Below are positions 1 through 6,923 of a stretch of 64,000 nt of DNA, in pieces. The translations under genes were made by a program, and so were the position numbers. The DNA lies in NCBI GenBank assembly GCA_015064955.1, contig SVRD01000002.1, forward strand, positions 62,001 to 126,000, written 5' to 3'. Positions within the stretch are counted from its first letter, which is position 1, and every line of letters starts with the position of its first letter. The notes below the pieces were generated by a model. The model ran no database searches, had not been told where the DNA came from, and saw only the letters and a program-made list of their open reading frames with translations. Source of the stretch: Oscillospiraceae bacterium. GTDB taxonomy: Bacteria > Bacillota > Clostridia > Oscillospirales > CAG-382.

Positions 1-304
1 GCTTGCCGGAGAAAAGGCTGGGCTCGGTCGAGGAGTCGTAAACAAATTCGCCGGGCTCTGCACAAAATTCAACAACCTTGCCCTGCTCGACGATAAGCAT
101 ACACTGTCCGTCCGCAACCGCGATAACAGAGCCGTTCGAGATGATATTGTCCTCGCCCTTGGTGTTCGAGGATCTCGAGGAAGTGCGCTTGCTGCCCTTC
201 TTCATAAGTACGTTGTTGTCCAAAGCGTCACAATAGAAAAACTCCTTCCACTGATCAGCCAAGGTGCCGCCAATCGCGCCGCCGATTGCTTTTATAAGTC
301 CCAT
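1..304 (-). CDS. SPFH/band-7 domain protein, YdjI-like (partial, N-terminal part only)
   Basis: The reading frame runs off the left edge; only about the first 101 residues are present. It opens MGLIKAIGGAIGGTLADQ, has a basic Ser-rich stretch (KKGSKRTSSRSS), then GSVIAVADGQCMLIVEQGK, the N-terminal pattern of the YdjI/virion-core-like SPFH proteins of Firmicutes. These are cytosolic or membrane-associated scaffold proteins; family knowledge suggests a membrane-stress role, which cannot be tested here. An ATG also exists at 310, but 304 is preferred because an AAAGGGA ribosome binding site sits about 7 nt upstream. It has its own promoter at 388-415. Confidence 0.75.
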   Translation of the reverse strand, partial: MGLIKAIGGAIGGTLADQWKEFFYCDALDNNVLMKKGSKRTSSRSSNTKGEDNIISNGSVIAVADGQCMLIVEQGKVVEFCAEPGEFVYDSSTEPSLFSGK

Positions 305-387
305 AGTCATGTCCCTTTCGTAAATCTATATTTACAAGCACTCCTCATTCGATTCACAAATGAAGCGCGATTGCATTTTACAATAGT

Positions 388-415
388 ATTATAACATATT
401 TTTTCAGCAAATCAA
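388..415 (-). promoter_or_regulatory. Sigma-A promoter of the SPFH gene
   Basis: On the minus strand a TTGATT -35 (410-415) and a perfect TATAAT -10 (388-393) are separated by 16 bp, about 85 nt upstream of the start codon. The rest of the 311-565 gap holds only T/A homopolymer tracts and I see no gene in it. Confidence 0.6.
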
Positions 416-565
416 TGCGTTTCGCTGCCTTTTTTCAACCACTTGGCACGTTTTTTGCCGAATTTTGCGGTTTTTTTGCCAAAAATCCGCCGCCGTGTGA
501 AAAATTTCCCGCTTTGCCCACCGTGAACAAAGCCTCTGCTGCCGCCGATTTTTTTCAAAAAGGTA

Positions 566-594
566 TTGATTTTTACAAATATATATGATAGAAT
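566..594 (+). promoter_or_regulatory. Promoter of tRNA-Val
   Basis: TTGATT (566-571), a 17-bp spacer and TAGAAT (589-594) lie 21 bp before the mature tRNA 5' end, so the tRNA appears to be a single-gene transcription unit. Confidence 0.65.
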
Positions 595-615
595 AGCCGA
601 GCGACAAATGAATAT

Positions 616-692
616 GTGGGTGTAGCTCAGTTGGTTAGAGCACTTGCTTGACATGCAAGGGGTCGTTGGTTCAAGTCCATTCATCCACACCA
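616..692 (+). tRNA. tRNA-Val (anticodon GAC), CCA encoded
   Basis: A cloverleaf can be drawn: a 7-bp acceptor stem (GTGGGTG with CATCCAC, one G-U pair), a D-arm starting GCTCAG, a 5-bp anticodon stem CTTGC/GCAAG closing loop TTGACAT, which places GAC at positions 34-36, and a T-loop TTCAAGT. The 3' ACCA is encoded. The T-stem (GTTGG/CCATT) contains a U-U mismatch and a G-U pair, slightly unusual for a tRNA. The gene is bracketed by its own promoter and an intrinsic terminator. Confidence 0.93.
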
Positions 693-693
693 G

Positions 694-722
694 AAAAAAC
701 CTTGTCTATGACAAGGTTTTTT
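694..722 (+). terminator. Intrinsic terminator of tRNA-Val
   Basis: AAAACCTTGTC pairs with GACAAGGTTTT across a 3-nt loop, followed by a T-run. It begins one base after the tRNA CCA end. Confidence 0.85.
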
Positions 723-724
723 CA

Positions 725-900
725 GCTAAATCCACCCTTTCGGGTGGGCTAAATCGCCTTTGGCGGCTAAATTGCCCTTCGGGCAGCTATATTCACCTCG
801 ACGGCGAGTTGGTGGATTTAATTTAGCTGTAAGCGTTAGCGCACAATTTAGCTATCGAGCGAAGCGGGATAATTTCGCTATTGCAGAGCAATAATTTAGC
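725..900. repeat. Hairpin array 1: micro-hairpins separated by GCTAAAT, then ATTTAGC
   Basis: The word GCTAAAT (or GCTATAT) occurs at 725, 748, 766 and 786; its reverse complement ATTTAGC (or ATTTCGC) occurs at 821, 846, 872 and 894. Between the words sit short hairpins with 3-5 bp stems and tiny loops such as CCACCC-tt-GGGTGG, CGCC-ttt-GGCG, TGCCC-ttc-GGGCA and TTGC-aga-GCAA. The array is therefore mirror-symmetric at the scale of the whole locus (four direct plus four inverted words) and could fold as a long stem with side hairpins. It starts directly after the tRNA terminator and ends 19 nt before the four-helix-bundle start codon. Not a CRISPR: the variable parts are self-complementary. 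Confidence 0.8.
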
Positions 901-919
901 TAAAAGAAAGGTTTTAGAT

Positions 920-1279
920 ATGGCAGAAAGCATAATGCTCGACAAGGCAAAGGATTTTGCTGTTGAAATAGTAAACCTTTGCCGTAATATAAAAGAAACA
1001 AAACGTGAAAGCGTTTTGACAAACCAACTTTTGCGTTCGGGAACTTCTATCGGTGCAAACATACATGAGTCAAAGTATGGTCACGGTACAGCAGATTTTA
1101 TCGCAAAAATGCAAATAGCGCTAAAAGAATGTTATGAATCTGAATATTGGCTCGAACTTTTGAATCGCACGGGATATATCCCCGACGAGCAATATAAATC
1201 ACTTCAAAACACTTGCGGTTCTATCCGTAGAATGTTGATTTCTTCTATAAACACAACGAAAAGTAATGCGAATAAATAA
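920..1279 (+). CDS. Four-helix-bundle protein (23S rRNA intervening-sequence / S23 family)
   Basis: This 119-residue protein fits the compact all-helical family known from ORFs inside 23S rRNA intervening sequences and related to the Avd accessory protein of diversity-generating retroelements. Diagnostic stretches are LLRSGTSIGANIHES and KMQIALKECYESEYWLELL. ATG 920 is chosen over an upstream in-frame ATG at 881 because GAAAGG lies 8 nt before it and the 881 start would sit inside the hairpin array. The molecular function is not established; these basic proteins are thought to bind nucleic acid. Its placement directly after the array, and the absence of rRNA here, suggest it travels with the array (inference). 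Confidence 0.88.
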   Translation: MAESIMLDKAKDFAVEIVNLCRNIKETKRESVLTNQLLRSGTSIGANIHESKYGHGTADFIAKMQIALKECYESEYWLELLNRTGYIPDEQYKSLQNTCGSIRRMLISSINTTKSNANK

Positions 1280-1296
1280 CCTAAATAACAACACAA

Positions 1297-1338
1297 AAAC
1301 CGATTTGACGTAAAAATCAAATCGGTTTCGTGCTTTTT
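1297..1338 (+). terminator. Intrinsic terminator (CCGATTTG stem)
   Basis: A 12-bp perfect stem, AAACCGATTTGA with TCAAATCGGTTT, precedes a T-rich tail. The same stem core CCGATTTG recurs after the lipoprotein genes at about 3560, 4290 and 6744. Confidence 0.8.
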
Positions 1339-1387
1339 GTTTCTTTGTAGAATTCAATTTTCCAAAAGGCCAACAAATTCTGCAAAA

Positions 1388-2320
1388 CTATGTTTTATGA
1401 TCAATTTTTGGTACTCTTTTTATCTTGCGGCTAATCCTCGTTATGAATTTTTTTATTGAAAAGGAGATTTGCAAAATACCATAACGTAATTTATAATCAT
1501 AATATATTTTTTTCAAAAATGGACGCGAGTGGTTTTCGTATTTGATTCTGTATCGTAAGCACTCTACATTAAAGCGATATAGCGGCTCATATGTTTGAAT
1601 AGTTCCCCAGTGCAACCATATCCCCTTCTCCGTCATATCAGCCCAATCGGTTTTATATTTCAACCTATCGTGCAAAATATCCGCTTTCAAATATGTAAGA
1701 CATGGATACGCTGCCATCATATGCGGGACTTCATGTATAGCCTTCATGTTGTTCATCGGCATTGCAACGCCTAAAATACACTCGTCCTTAGATGCCGAGA
1801 ACGAATGAAAGCGAAGCTGAGAATAATTGTCCGACAATTCCTTGCAGTTTTGGTACATTTTATTGAGACTATCGCTTTTTCTAATAAAACAAACACCGGC
1901 ATGAACACGGGTTTTGTATTCCAAATTTTCGCCATATTTTCCGATATCTTCTACGTTATACCAAGTTCCGTATTTGCTGTGGCGATCGACATTGACACCT
2001 ATCGCGGAAAAGTCCGTAGCATCCTTAAAAAAATCCCAATATTCATTCAAGTCTCCATATGCCAACGAATCCGCATCAAAGAAAATAGTTTCATCATATG
2101 GGCATAACTTCAATAATAAAAACTTGTCCATAAACGAATGCGTAGATTCGTCGGTAATAACTACATCGTCAAATAGCTTGGTATATTCATTTTCCTCTTC
2201 TGCTATAATAGCAAAAGGGTAACGCTCTTTTGCAAAAAAACGATAAGACATAAGTAAATTGGCCGCAATTTTATAATAATGCTCTTTTCCTGTTGCAATA
2301 GTTATAAAACCCCTTCTCAT
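1388..2320 (-). CDS. GT-A fold glycosyltransferase (GT8-like)
   Basis: The 310-residue protein begins MRRGFITIATG, like nucleotide-sugar transferases of the GT-A/GT8 type, and carries a DxD-type metal-binding motif in ETIFFDADSLAYGD (near residue 80). HAGVCFIRKSD and WLHWGT toward the C-terminus are typical acceptor-side motifs. The C-terminal 60 residues are strongly basic, suggesting peripheral membrane contact. It probably transfers a sugar to a cell-surface glycan; the substrate is unknown. The gene is AT-richer than its neighbours, has no neighbouring cell-wall genes and has its own promoter, consistent with acquisition by transfer. Confidence 0.75.
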   Translation of the reverse strand: MRRGFITIATGKEHYYKIAANLLMSYRFFAKERYPFAIIAEEENEYTKLFDDVVITDESTHSFMDKFLLLKLCPYDETIFFDADSLAYGDLNEYWDFFKDATDFSAIGVNVDRHSKYGTWYNVEDIGKYGENLEYKTRVHAGVCFIRKSDSLNKMYQNCKELSDNYSQLRFHSFSASKDECILGVAMPMNNMKAIHEVPHMMAAYPCLTYLKADILHDRLKYKTDWADMTEKGIWLHWGTIQTYEPLYRFNVECLRYRIKYENHSRPFLKKIYYDYKLRYGILQISFSIKKFITRISRKIKRVPKIDHKT

Positions 2321-2353
2321 AATACCATATCTCCATAAATCACCGTTTTTATA

Positions 2354-2382
2354 AATATATCATATTTTATATTTCTGTGCAA
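2354..2382 (-). promoter_or_regulatory. Promoter of the glycosyltransferase gene
   Basis: On the minus strand TTGCAC (2377-2382), a 17-bp spacer and TATATT (2354-2359) precede the start codon; GGAG lies upstream of the ATG. Confidence 0.5.
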
Positions 2383-2459
2383 GTACAAATTCGTTCCACG
2401 CACATGTCGCGGATTTTTACAGATTTTGTTGAATAACAAACCCCGATCGTTTTACCTTA

Positions 2460-2488
2460 TTGACATACTGTGGAAAAAGGGGTAGAAT
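2460..2488 (+). promoter_or_regulatory. Promoter of lipoprotein 1
   Basis: Perfect TTGACA (2460-2465), 17-bp spacer, TAGAAT (2483-2488). The block from the spacer through the ribosome binding site and signal-peptide codons is repeated almost exactly before and in the second lipoprotein (from 3591). Confidence 0.8.
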
Positions 2489-2519
2489 GAAAGCACAGTA
2501 ACAAAAGGGAGAATGAACA

Positions 2520-3554
2520 ATGAAAAAAGCGTTGATATTTTTACTTTTGACATGTCTGGTCGCGTCGCTTGCGGCTTGCGGCGGCGGAGAAAGCGAAAGC
2601 TCCTCGAAGGCGGAAGCGGTATCGAGCGAGAGTCCCGCCGAATCGTCCGCGGTATCCGAGCCCGAGGTTAGTGAATCGCCTAACTACACTAGCGAAGTGC
2701 GCGAGGCGTTAAAACTTATTGAGGAAGGCAACTATGTAGATGCCTACAAGCTTCTTTATGACCAAAAATCCAATGACGATGCCAAAAAACTATTAGAAGA
2801 CTTTATCTGGGTTTATGAAAAAGAAGATTTTGTGTCTTCTTACAGTTATTTCTACCCATATTCCGCCGAGTACATCTATGATGAAAACGGAACATTGATC
2901 AAAAAGGTTTGCAATAATCTCATATTAGACTCCGTCCTTAATGTTGTTACCGAATACACCTACAACAACGGAAGGTTGATTAAAGAAACACAAGTATCCA
3001 CCCCTGAAAACCCAGATGTTCCTCAATCCACCGAAACCATCGACTATTTCTATGATGAAGCCGGAAGGTTGGTTAAAAGCGTTCATACAAACTTCCAAGG
3101 TGGTATCGAAACCCGACACTACACGTATAACGAAAACGGAGATTTGATCAAAGAAATCCGTACACATACCGACAATGATGCGACATATAATGCAGAGTAT
3201 ACTTACGACAAAAACGGAGATTTGATCGAAGAAGTTTATACAGACTTTTCCGGTACTACGGTGATCAATAACTATTCCTATGCAAGAAAGGGGCTTTTGG
3301 TAAAAGTAGTTTGTTCAGAATCCGAGGATGGCTCGCATACCATGAAAAAGCTCTATGAAATTGAAAAGATATATGACGCAAACGATATGTTGTTTGTAGA
3401 AATCACGAAATATCCCGACGGCGATACCTCTGATTCCAAATACACCTACGACGAAAATGGAAATTTGATCAAACTCGTATATACCGACGATAACCGCGAT
3501 ACAAGAACCTACGAATACAGCGAATACAAACTATTTTATAACCCCAAGAAATAA
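2520..3554 (+). CDS. Lipoprotein 1 with YD-type (RHS-like) repeats
   Basis: A 344-residue lipoprotein. Signal peptide with lipobox LAAC (Cys about residue 20), then a Gly/Ser/Glu-rich linker to about residue 55, a short helical segment, and from about residue 115 a series of degenerate repeats of the form YTYDENGNLIKxxxT (for example YTYNENGDLIKE, YTYDKNGDLIEE, YTYDENGNLIKL). Such repeats resemble the YD repeats of RHS/teneurin beta-shells, but here there is no RHS core or toxin domain. It should sit on the outer face of the membrane, possibly binding carbohydrate or protein (inference). The first 20 codons are nearly identical to those of the next gene. Start: GGGAG 7-8 nt upstream. Confidence 0.82.
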   Translation: MKKALIFLLLTCLVASLAACGGGESESSSKAEAVSSESPAESSAVSEPEVSESPNYTSEVREALKLIEEGNYVDAYKLLYDQKSNDDAKKLLEDFIWVYEKEDFVSSYSYFYPYSAEYIYDENGTLIKKVCNNLILDSVLNVVTEYTYNNGRLIKETQVSTPENPDVPQSTETIDYFYDEAGRLVKSVHTNFQGGIETRHYTYNENGDLIKEIRTHTDNDATYNAEYTYDKNGDLIEEVYTDFSGTTVINNYSYARKGLLVKVVCSESEDGSHTMKKLYEIEKIYDANDMLFVEITKYPDGDTSDSKYTYDENGNLIKLVYTDDNRDTRTYEYSEYKLFYNPKK

Positions 3555-3559
3555 CACAC

Positions 3560-3590
3560 AAACCGATTTGACAAATACTCCGATCGGTTA
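3560..3590 (+). terminator. Degenerate terminator overlapping the promoter of lipoprotein 2
   Basis: AACCGAT and ATCGGTT can pair, but the stem is shorter and more interrupted than at 1297, 4290 and 6744 and lacks a T-tract; the right arm runs into the -35 region of the next promoter. Confidence 0.45.
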
Positions 3591-3615
3591 CATACTGTGG
3601 AAAAAGGGGTAGAAT
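3587..3615 (+). promoter_or_regulatory. Promoter of lipoprotein 2 (copy of the lipoprotein 1 promoter)
   Basis: The 17-bp spacer and TAGAAT (3610-3615) are identical to the first copy, but the -35 reads GTTACA (3587-3592) instead of TTGACA because the similarity breaks there. Expression is probably weaker (inference). Confidence 0.65.
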
Positions 3616-3646
3616 GAAAGCACAGTAACAAAAGGAAGAATGAACA

Positions 3647-4285
3647 ATGAAAAAAGCGTTGATATTTATACTTTTGACATGTCTGGTCGCGTCGCTTGCG
3701 GCTTGCGGTGGCGGAGAGAGCGAAAACTCCTCGAAGGCGGAACCGGTATCAAGCGAGAGTCCCGCCGAATCGTCCGCGGTATCCGAGCCTATTTCGGAAT
3801 CCGAAAGCTCGGTCGCTGACGAATCGAGCGAAATCGTCGGCGAGGAAAGCGAAAACGTATCCGAACCCGAAGCAAGCGAACCCGAAGCAAGCGAACCCGA
3901 AGCAAGCGAACCCGAGGAATTTGACGTCGGCACGCTTATCGGCAGCTGGAAGCGGATCGGTGTCGAGGTCGAGGGCGACGTGAACGACGGCGGCAACTGC
4001 ACGATCACCATCACCGGCACGAGCAAGGACGACTTGAAGATCAGCTACGACGACAAGGACTTCACCGACAATTCATTTTCGGACAAGACGGTTACGATCG
4101 TCGACAGCGGAAGCGACACCGATCTTTCAGAGGGCGAATGGTACGCGGTCATCGACCACGTCGGACCGTTTGAAACCACCTATGATTTCGAAATCGCAGA
4201 GGACGGAACGCTTGTATTTTACAACAACTTTGAAATCGACGGCGCGCCTGCCATAAGCGTCGAAATCTTCGAGAAGGCAGAATAA
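3647..4285 (+). CDS. Lipoprotein 2, Ser/Glu-rich linker plus small beta domain
   Basis: A 212-residue lipoprotein with the same signal peptide and LAAC lipobox as lipoprotein 1 (about two codon differences), then a long acidic Ser/Glu/Pro linker to about residue 90 including repeats of SEPEA. The C-terminal 120 residues (LIGSWKRIGVEVEG...) look like a small beta-barrel or lipocalin-like domain with a GSWK opening; no specific family was recognised. A 32-nt block of the linker coding sequence (3801-3832) is identical to one in lipoprotein 3 (6271-6302). Probably a surface-exposed binding protein. Confidence 0.75.
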   Translation: MKKALIFILLTCLVASLAACGGGESENSSKAEPVSSESPAESSAVSEPISESESSVADESSEIVGEESENVSEPEASEPEASEPEASEPEEFDVGTLIGSWKRIGVEVEGDVNDGGNCTITITGTSKDDLKISYDDKDFTDNSFSDKTVTIVDSGSDTDLSEGEWYAVIDHVGPFETTYDFEIAEDGTLVFYNNFEIDGAPAISVEIFEKAE

Positions 4286-4289
4286 AGAG

Positions 4290-4325
4290 AAAACCGATTT
4301 GGAATCACCAAATCGGTTTTATTTT
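4290..4325 (+). terminator. Intrinsic terminator of lipoprotein 2 (CCGATTTG stem)
   Basis: A 13-bp stem (AAAACCGATTTGG / CCAAATCGGTTTT), 5-nt loop, T-rich tail. Stem and loop are identical to the terminator at 6744. It also lies at the 3' end of the convergent XRE gene and may act in both directions. Confidence 0.85.
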
Positions 4326-4531
4326 TCGTCGCTCAGTCCGAGAATATAATCGGTGCTGACGTTATAAAGCTTCGCAAGCGTGATCAAATGGCGTATCGGG
4401 AGCTCGTTTGCGCCGCGCTCATAACGCGCATACATCGTTTGCGAGGTGCAAAGTATTTCGGCAATTTCCTGTTGCGTTTTGTCGTGATCCTCGCGCAGAT
4501 CGCGAAGTCTTTTCAGATAACCCGCCTTCAT
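4319..4531 (-). CDS. Small XRE-family transcriptional regulator
   Basis: A 70-residue single-domain Cro/C1-type helix-turn-helix protein: KTQQEIAEILCTSQTMYARYERGANELPIRHL spans helices 2-4, and YNVSTDYILGLSDEK is the usual C-terminal end. Stand-alone proteins of this size usually autoregulate. AAGGAG lies 7 nt before the ATG. It is divergent from the XRE-GIN gene at 4821, and the gap contains a 12+12 bp inverted repeat over a perfect promoter, the likely operator. Confidence 0.88.
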   Translation of the reverse strand: MKAGYLKRLRDLREDHDKTQQEIAEILCTSQTMYARYERGANELPIRHLITLAKLYNVSTDYILGLSDEK

Positions 4532-4575
4532 CGCGCATCTCCTTTTATCTTCTCTGTGCTTATTATATCAAGTAA

Positions 4576-4616
4576 AAATATTTACTATTGACATTAGTAA
4601 ATATTTGTACTATAAT
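4576..4616 (+). promoter_or_regulatory. Consensus promoter with palindromic operator
   Basis: TTGACA (4588-4593), 17-bp spacer, TATAAT (4611-4616): a full-consensus promoter reading rightward. It is embedded in a perfect inverted repeat, AAATATTTACTA (4576-4587) and TAGTAAATATTT (4595-4606), whose 7-bp centre is the -35 itself. A repressor bound here would block the promoter. The 4621-4820 stretch downstream has no convincing gene; the next ATG with a good site is at 4821. Confidence 0.75.
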
Positions 4617-4820
4617 TTGTTCAAAACAAGAGAAAATGGCACAAAAGCGGCAAAACTCAACGCACGGTTTATAAACTTCGCGTTGATATACGATTACAAA
4701 GCCGCAAAACAGCGGGATATGAACGTCACGACTAAACTCTGCGGTTATTGATTATTCGTCAAATCCGTAGTATACTTAATCCGACGTACACCGCGGCATA
4801 AAAACGGGAGGAAATCAGAA

Positions 4821-6041
4821 ATGAACAACCAAAAGACAGAAAATATCGGCAGGATAATCGCAGAAAAGCGAAAGCTCGCCGGAATGACACAGGAGGCGCT
4901 CGCCTCGAAGCTGAATATCACCCCGCAAGCGATCTCAAAATGGGAAAACGGAGTCGGTTTGCCCGATCTGACACTTGTTCCGCAGATCGCCTCGACACTC
5001 GGGATATCGTTATCCGAGCTTTTCGGCGCAGAGGAATCACGCCAAGCACCTGTCCCCCGCGAATATATGGGATTGAGCTTGATATCGACCAACGGTAAAC
5101 GCGCGGTATATTCGAGCAAGTCTGTACTTTCGGTCCGTGCGGGCGACGTTACCTTTACCGACGGAAGCAGTGCCGATATTCTGACAAACACCGTCATCAA
5201 CTGCGGCTCGGGCGAGATACGCATTTTCGACCTTTACGATATAATCCCCGATACTTCGATCGGCGGATATGAGCGCGACACTATGACAAAGCTGTTCGGC
5301 GTCACTCACTCGCTCGAAATTTCCAATTCGACGATGTGCAATATCGAGATAATCCGCGGCAACGACGGCGAAACGAAAATCACCGCCGAGGGAAGCAAGC
5401 TGTTTTTGGAGCGTTTGGAGATTGCGGAGTCGAACGGAGTGCTCGTCGTCAACGCACAGCAATACACAAAAAATTCATCGGAAACCGAAAACCGCATAAC
5501 TATCGCAGTCGGTTATGAAAGCGGCAAATTCTTCGATGCAAAGATAAGCGGTTGCGGCTCGGTAAAATCGGTTCAGTCCTTTGACCGCGCCGAGCTCACG
5601 GTAAACGGATCGGGCGAGATCAACGCGCGCAATATCGGTGACTGCAAGGTGACTATTGCGGGCTCGGGACAGATCGCAACCGAGGACGTGAGCGAATCGC
5701 TCGACGTTACGATAAGCGGCTCGGGCGCGGTGGCTTGCGCGAACGTACACAACCTGACTGCTCGTATTTCGGGCTCGGGCGATCTTGCTGCTATGCGGCT
5801 GGACGGATTTTTGAACGCGAAGATATCGGGCTGCGGAAATATTGCCTGCACGGGCGGCGAGGTCGAGTCCTTTAACGCCGCAATCAGCGGAATGGGCGAT
5901 CTGGCTTGCGAAAGGCTCACTGTGCGGGACGCGGATATTTCCATACGCGGAAGCGGAAATATTTCGATCGGCAGAATAATCGGAAAATCGGTGGAAAAGC
6001 TATCGAGAGCATCGACTCTGACAGTCGGAAAGCGCGGATAG
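4821..6041 (+). CDS. XRE helix-turn-helix fused to a GIN/DUF2807-like beta-helix
   Basis: A 406-residue protein. Residues about 8-70 are an XRE helix-turn-helix (KRKLAGMTQEALASKLN, ITPQAISKWENG). Residues about 125-400 resemble the putative auto-transporter adhesin / GIN (DUF2807) fold, with repeated ISGSGxx turns: VNGSGEINA, IAGSGQIA, ISGSGAVAC, ISGSGDLAA, ISGCGNIAC, ISGMGDLAC, IRGSGNISI. There is no signal peptide or membrane segment, so the beta-helix would be cytosolic and could serve as an oligomerisation or sensing module (inference). GGGAGG lies 9 nt upstream of the start. GIN domains are normally extracellular, so this fusion is notable. Confidence 0.8.
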   Translation: MNNQKTENIGRIIAEKRKLAGMTQEALASKLNITPQAISKWENGVGLPDLTLVPQIASTLGISLSELFGAEESRQAPVPREYMGLSLISTNGKRAVYSSKSVLSVRAGDVTFTDGSSADILTNTVINCGSGEIRIFDLYDIIPDTSIGGYERDTMTKLFGVTHSLEISNSTMCNIEIIRGNDGETKITAEGSKLFLERLEIAESNGVLVVNAQQYTKNSSETENRITIAVGYESGKFFDAKISGCGSVKSVQSFDRAELTVNGSGEINARNIGDCKVTIAGSGQIATEDVSESLDVTISGSGAVACANVHNLTARISGSGDLAAMRLDGFLNAKISGCGNIACTGGEVESFNAAISGMGDLACERLTVRDADISIRGSGNISIGRIIGKSVEKLSRASTLTVGKRG

Positions 6042-6137
6042 AACTATATTTTTAAATTTTTCCGCAAAATATTGTGACAAAACCGCAATTCAGGCGTCTA
6101 TATGTGTGTAAACGATATTTTCGGAGGAAAAAAAACA

Positions 6138-6740
6138 ATGAAAAAATGCATTATTATTCTTTTGATTGCGGCTCTGTCCGTTTGTGCACTCGTCTCCTGC
6201 AAGGAAGACAAAGAAATTTCTGTTGACGAAAGCAGCTCGGCAGCAGAGCAGAGCGCCTCGGAGTCAGTCACCGAAAGCTCGGTCGCTGACGAATCGAGCG
6301 AAGAACCCGAAAGCGAAACCGTAAGCGAAGAATCGAAGGTTCCGACGGGTGAAGAGATCGACGTTACGATAAGCACAGAATACGCAAGCGACGCACTTCT
6401 CGCAGACAAGGATTCCTATATTTTATACGACGATCCCGACGAAGATTTTTCAAAAATCGCGTTCACGACCGACACCGAGGTAAAGAATTTTAGATATTTC
6501 AGTATAATCTCGACAGACACCTGGTCGGACGACGGTGCACCCAAGGTTGACACTGTGCTCTATACGCTTGAAAGCTTCACTCCCGATATGATATTTGTCG
6601 CCGAAGCAGTCTTTGCCGACGTTTATGCAATAAGAGGAATCTCCTTTGAGGACGCAAACGGCAATATTCAGTATTACAGTCTTTACGACAGCGCAGTCGA
6701 CGCCACTATCGGCTTGCAGAAGTCCGACATCGCGGAATAA
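6138..6740 (+). CDS. Lipoprotein 3, Ser/Glu-rich linker
   Basis: A 200-residue lipoprotein: MKKCIIILLIAALSVCALVSC signal with lipobox LVSC, then about 55 residues of Ser/Glu-rich linker sharing ESSVADESSE with lipoprotein 2, then a C-terminal domain of unknown type (about residues 75-200). The true start is 6138 (GGAGG upstream, classic signal peptide), not an in-frame ATG at 6102. The gene ends at a terminator identical to that of lipoprotein 2, supporting cassette-like relatedness although the mature domain differs. Confidence 0.75.
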   Translation: MKKCIIILLIAALSVCALVSCKEDKEISVDESSSAAEQSASESVTESSVADESSEEPESETVSEESKVPTGEEIDVTISTEYASDALLADKDSYILYDDPDEDFSKIAFTTDTEVKNFRYFSIISTDTWSDDGAPKVDTVLYTLESFTPDMIFVAEAVFADVYAIRGISFEDANGNIQYYSLYDSAVDATIGLQKSDIAE

Positions 6741-6743
6741 AAC

Positions 6744-6781
6744 AAAAAACCGATTTGGAATCACCAAATCGGTTTTTCTTA
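6744..6781 (+). terminator. Intrinsic terminator of lipoprotein 3 (CCGATTTG stem)
   Basis: AAAACCGATTTGG with CCAAATCGGTTTT plus T-tail; same stem and loop as at 4290. Confidence 0.85.
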
Positions 6782-6863
6782 TCCCAAAAGCAAGGGGGTG
6801 CTTTGGGGGTGGTCCCGCTTCCAAGGGGAGAAATGAAAGCGGGAGTCAAGGAGATACACATTT

Positions 6864-6923
6864 ATGAAAAAATCTTACTCAAATAAACGAAGAGATTGTC
6901 GCCAAGACGACTGTATTACATAG
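6864..6923 (+). CDS. Possible 19-residue small ORF
   Basis: ATG 6864 follows AAGGAG (6848-6853) by 10 nt and encodes MKKSYSNKRRDCRQDDCIT. A hairpin (CCCGCTT...AAAGCGGG, about 6814-6841) lies just upstream. It overlaps the 3' end of the convergent acyl-CoA ligase gene by 8 nt. It may be a small basic peptide or the remnant of a larger gene; support is limited to the ribosome binding site. Confidence 0.2.
   Translation: MKKSYSNKRRDCRQDDCIT

Noticed and set aside
412..690. 92-codon - strand frame across the tRNA-Val
   Set aside because: Overlaps the tRNA and its promoter on the opposite strand; no family resemblance.
725..900. CRISPR array at 0.7-0.9 kb (and at 18.9, 32.2 and 49 kb)
   Set aside because: Repeats are only 7-9 nt, intervening parts are short self-complementary hairpins, half of the words are inverted, and no cas gene is present.
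4617..4754. Possible protein remnant in the gap after the XRE promoter (reads ...INFALIYDYKAAKQRD...)
   Set aside because: No ATG or ribosome binding site at its start, which falls in the -10 box; short and without a recognisable family.
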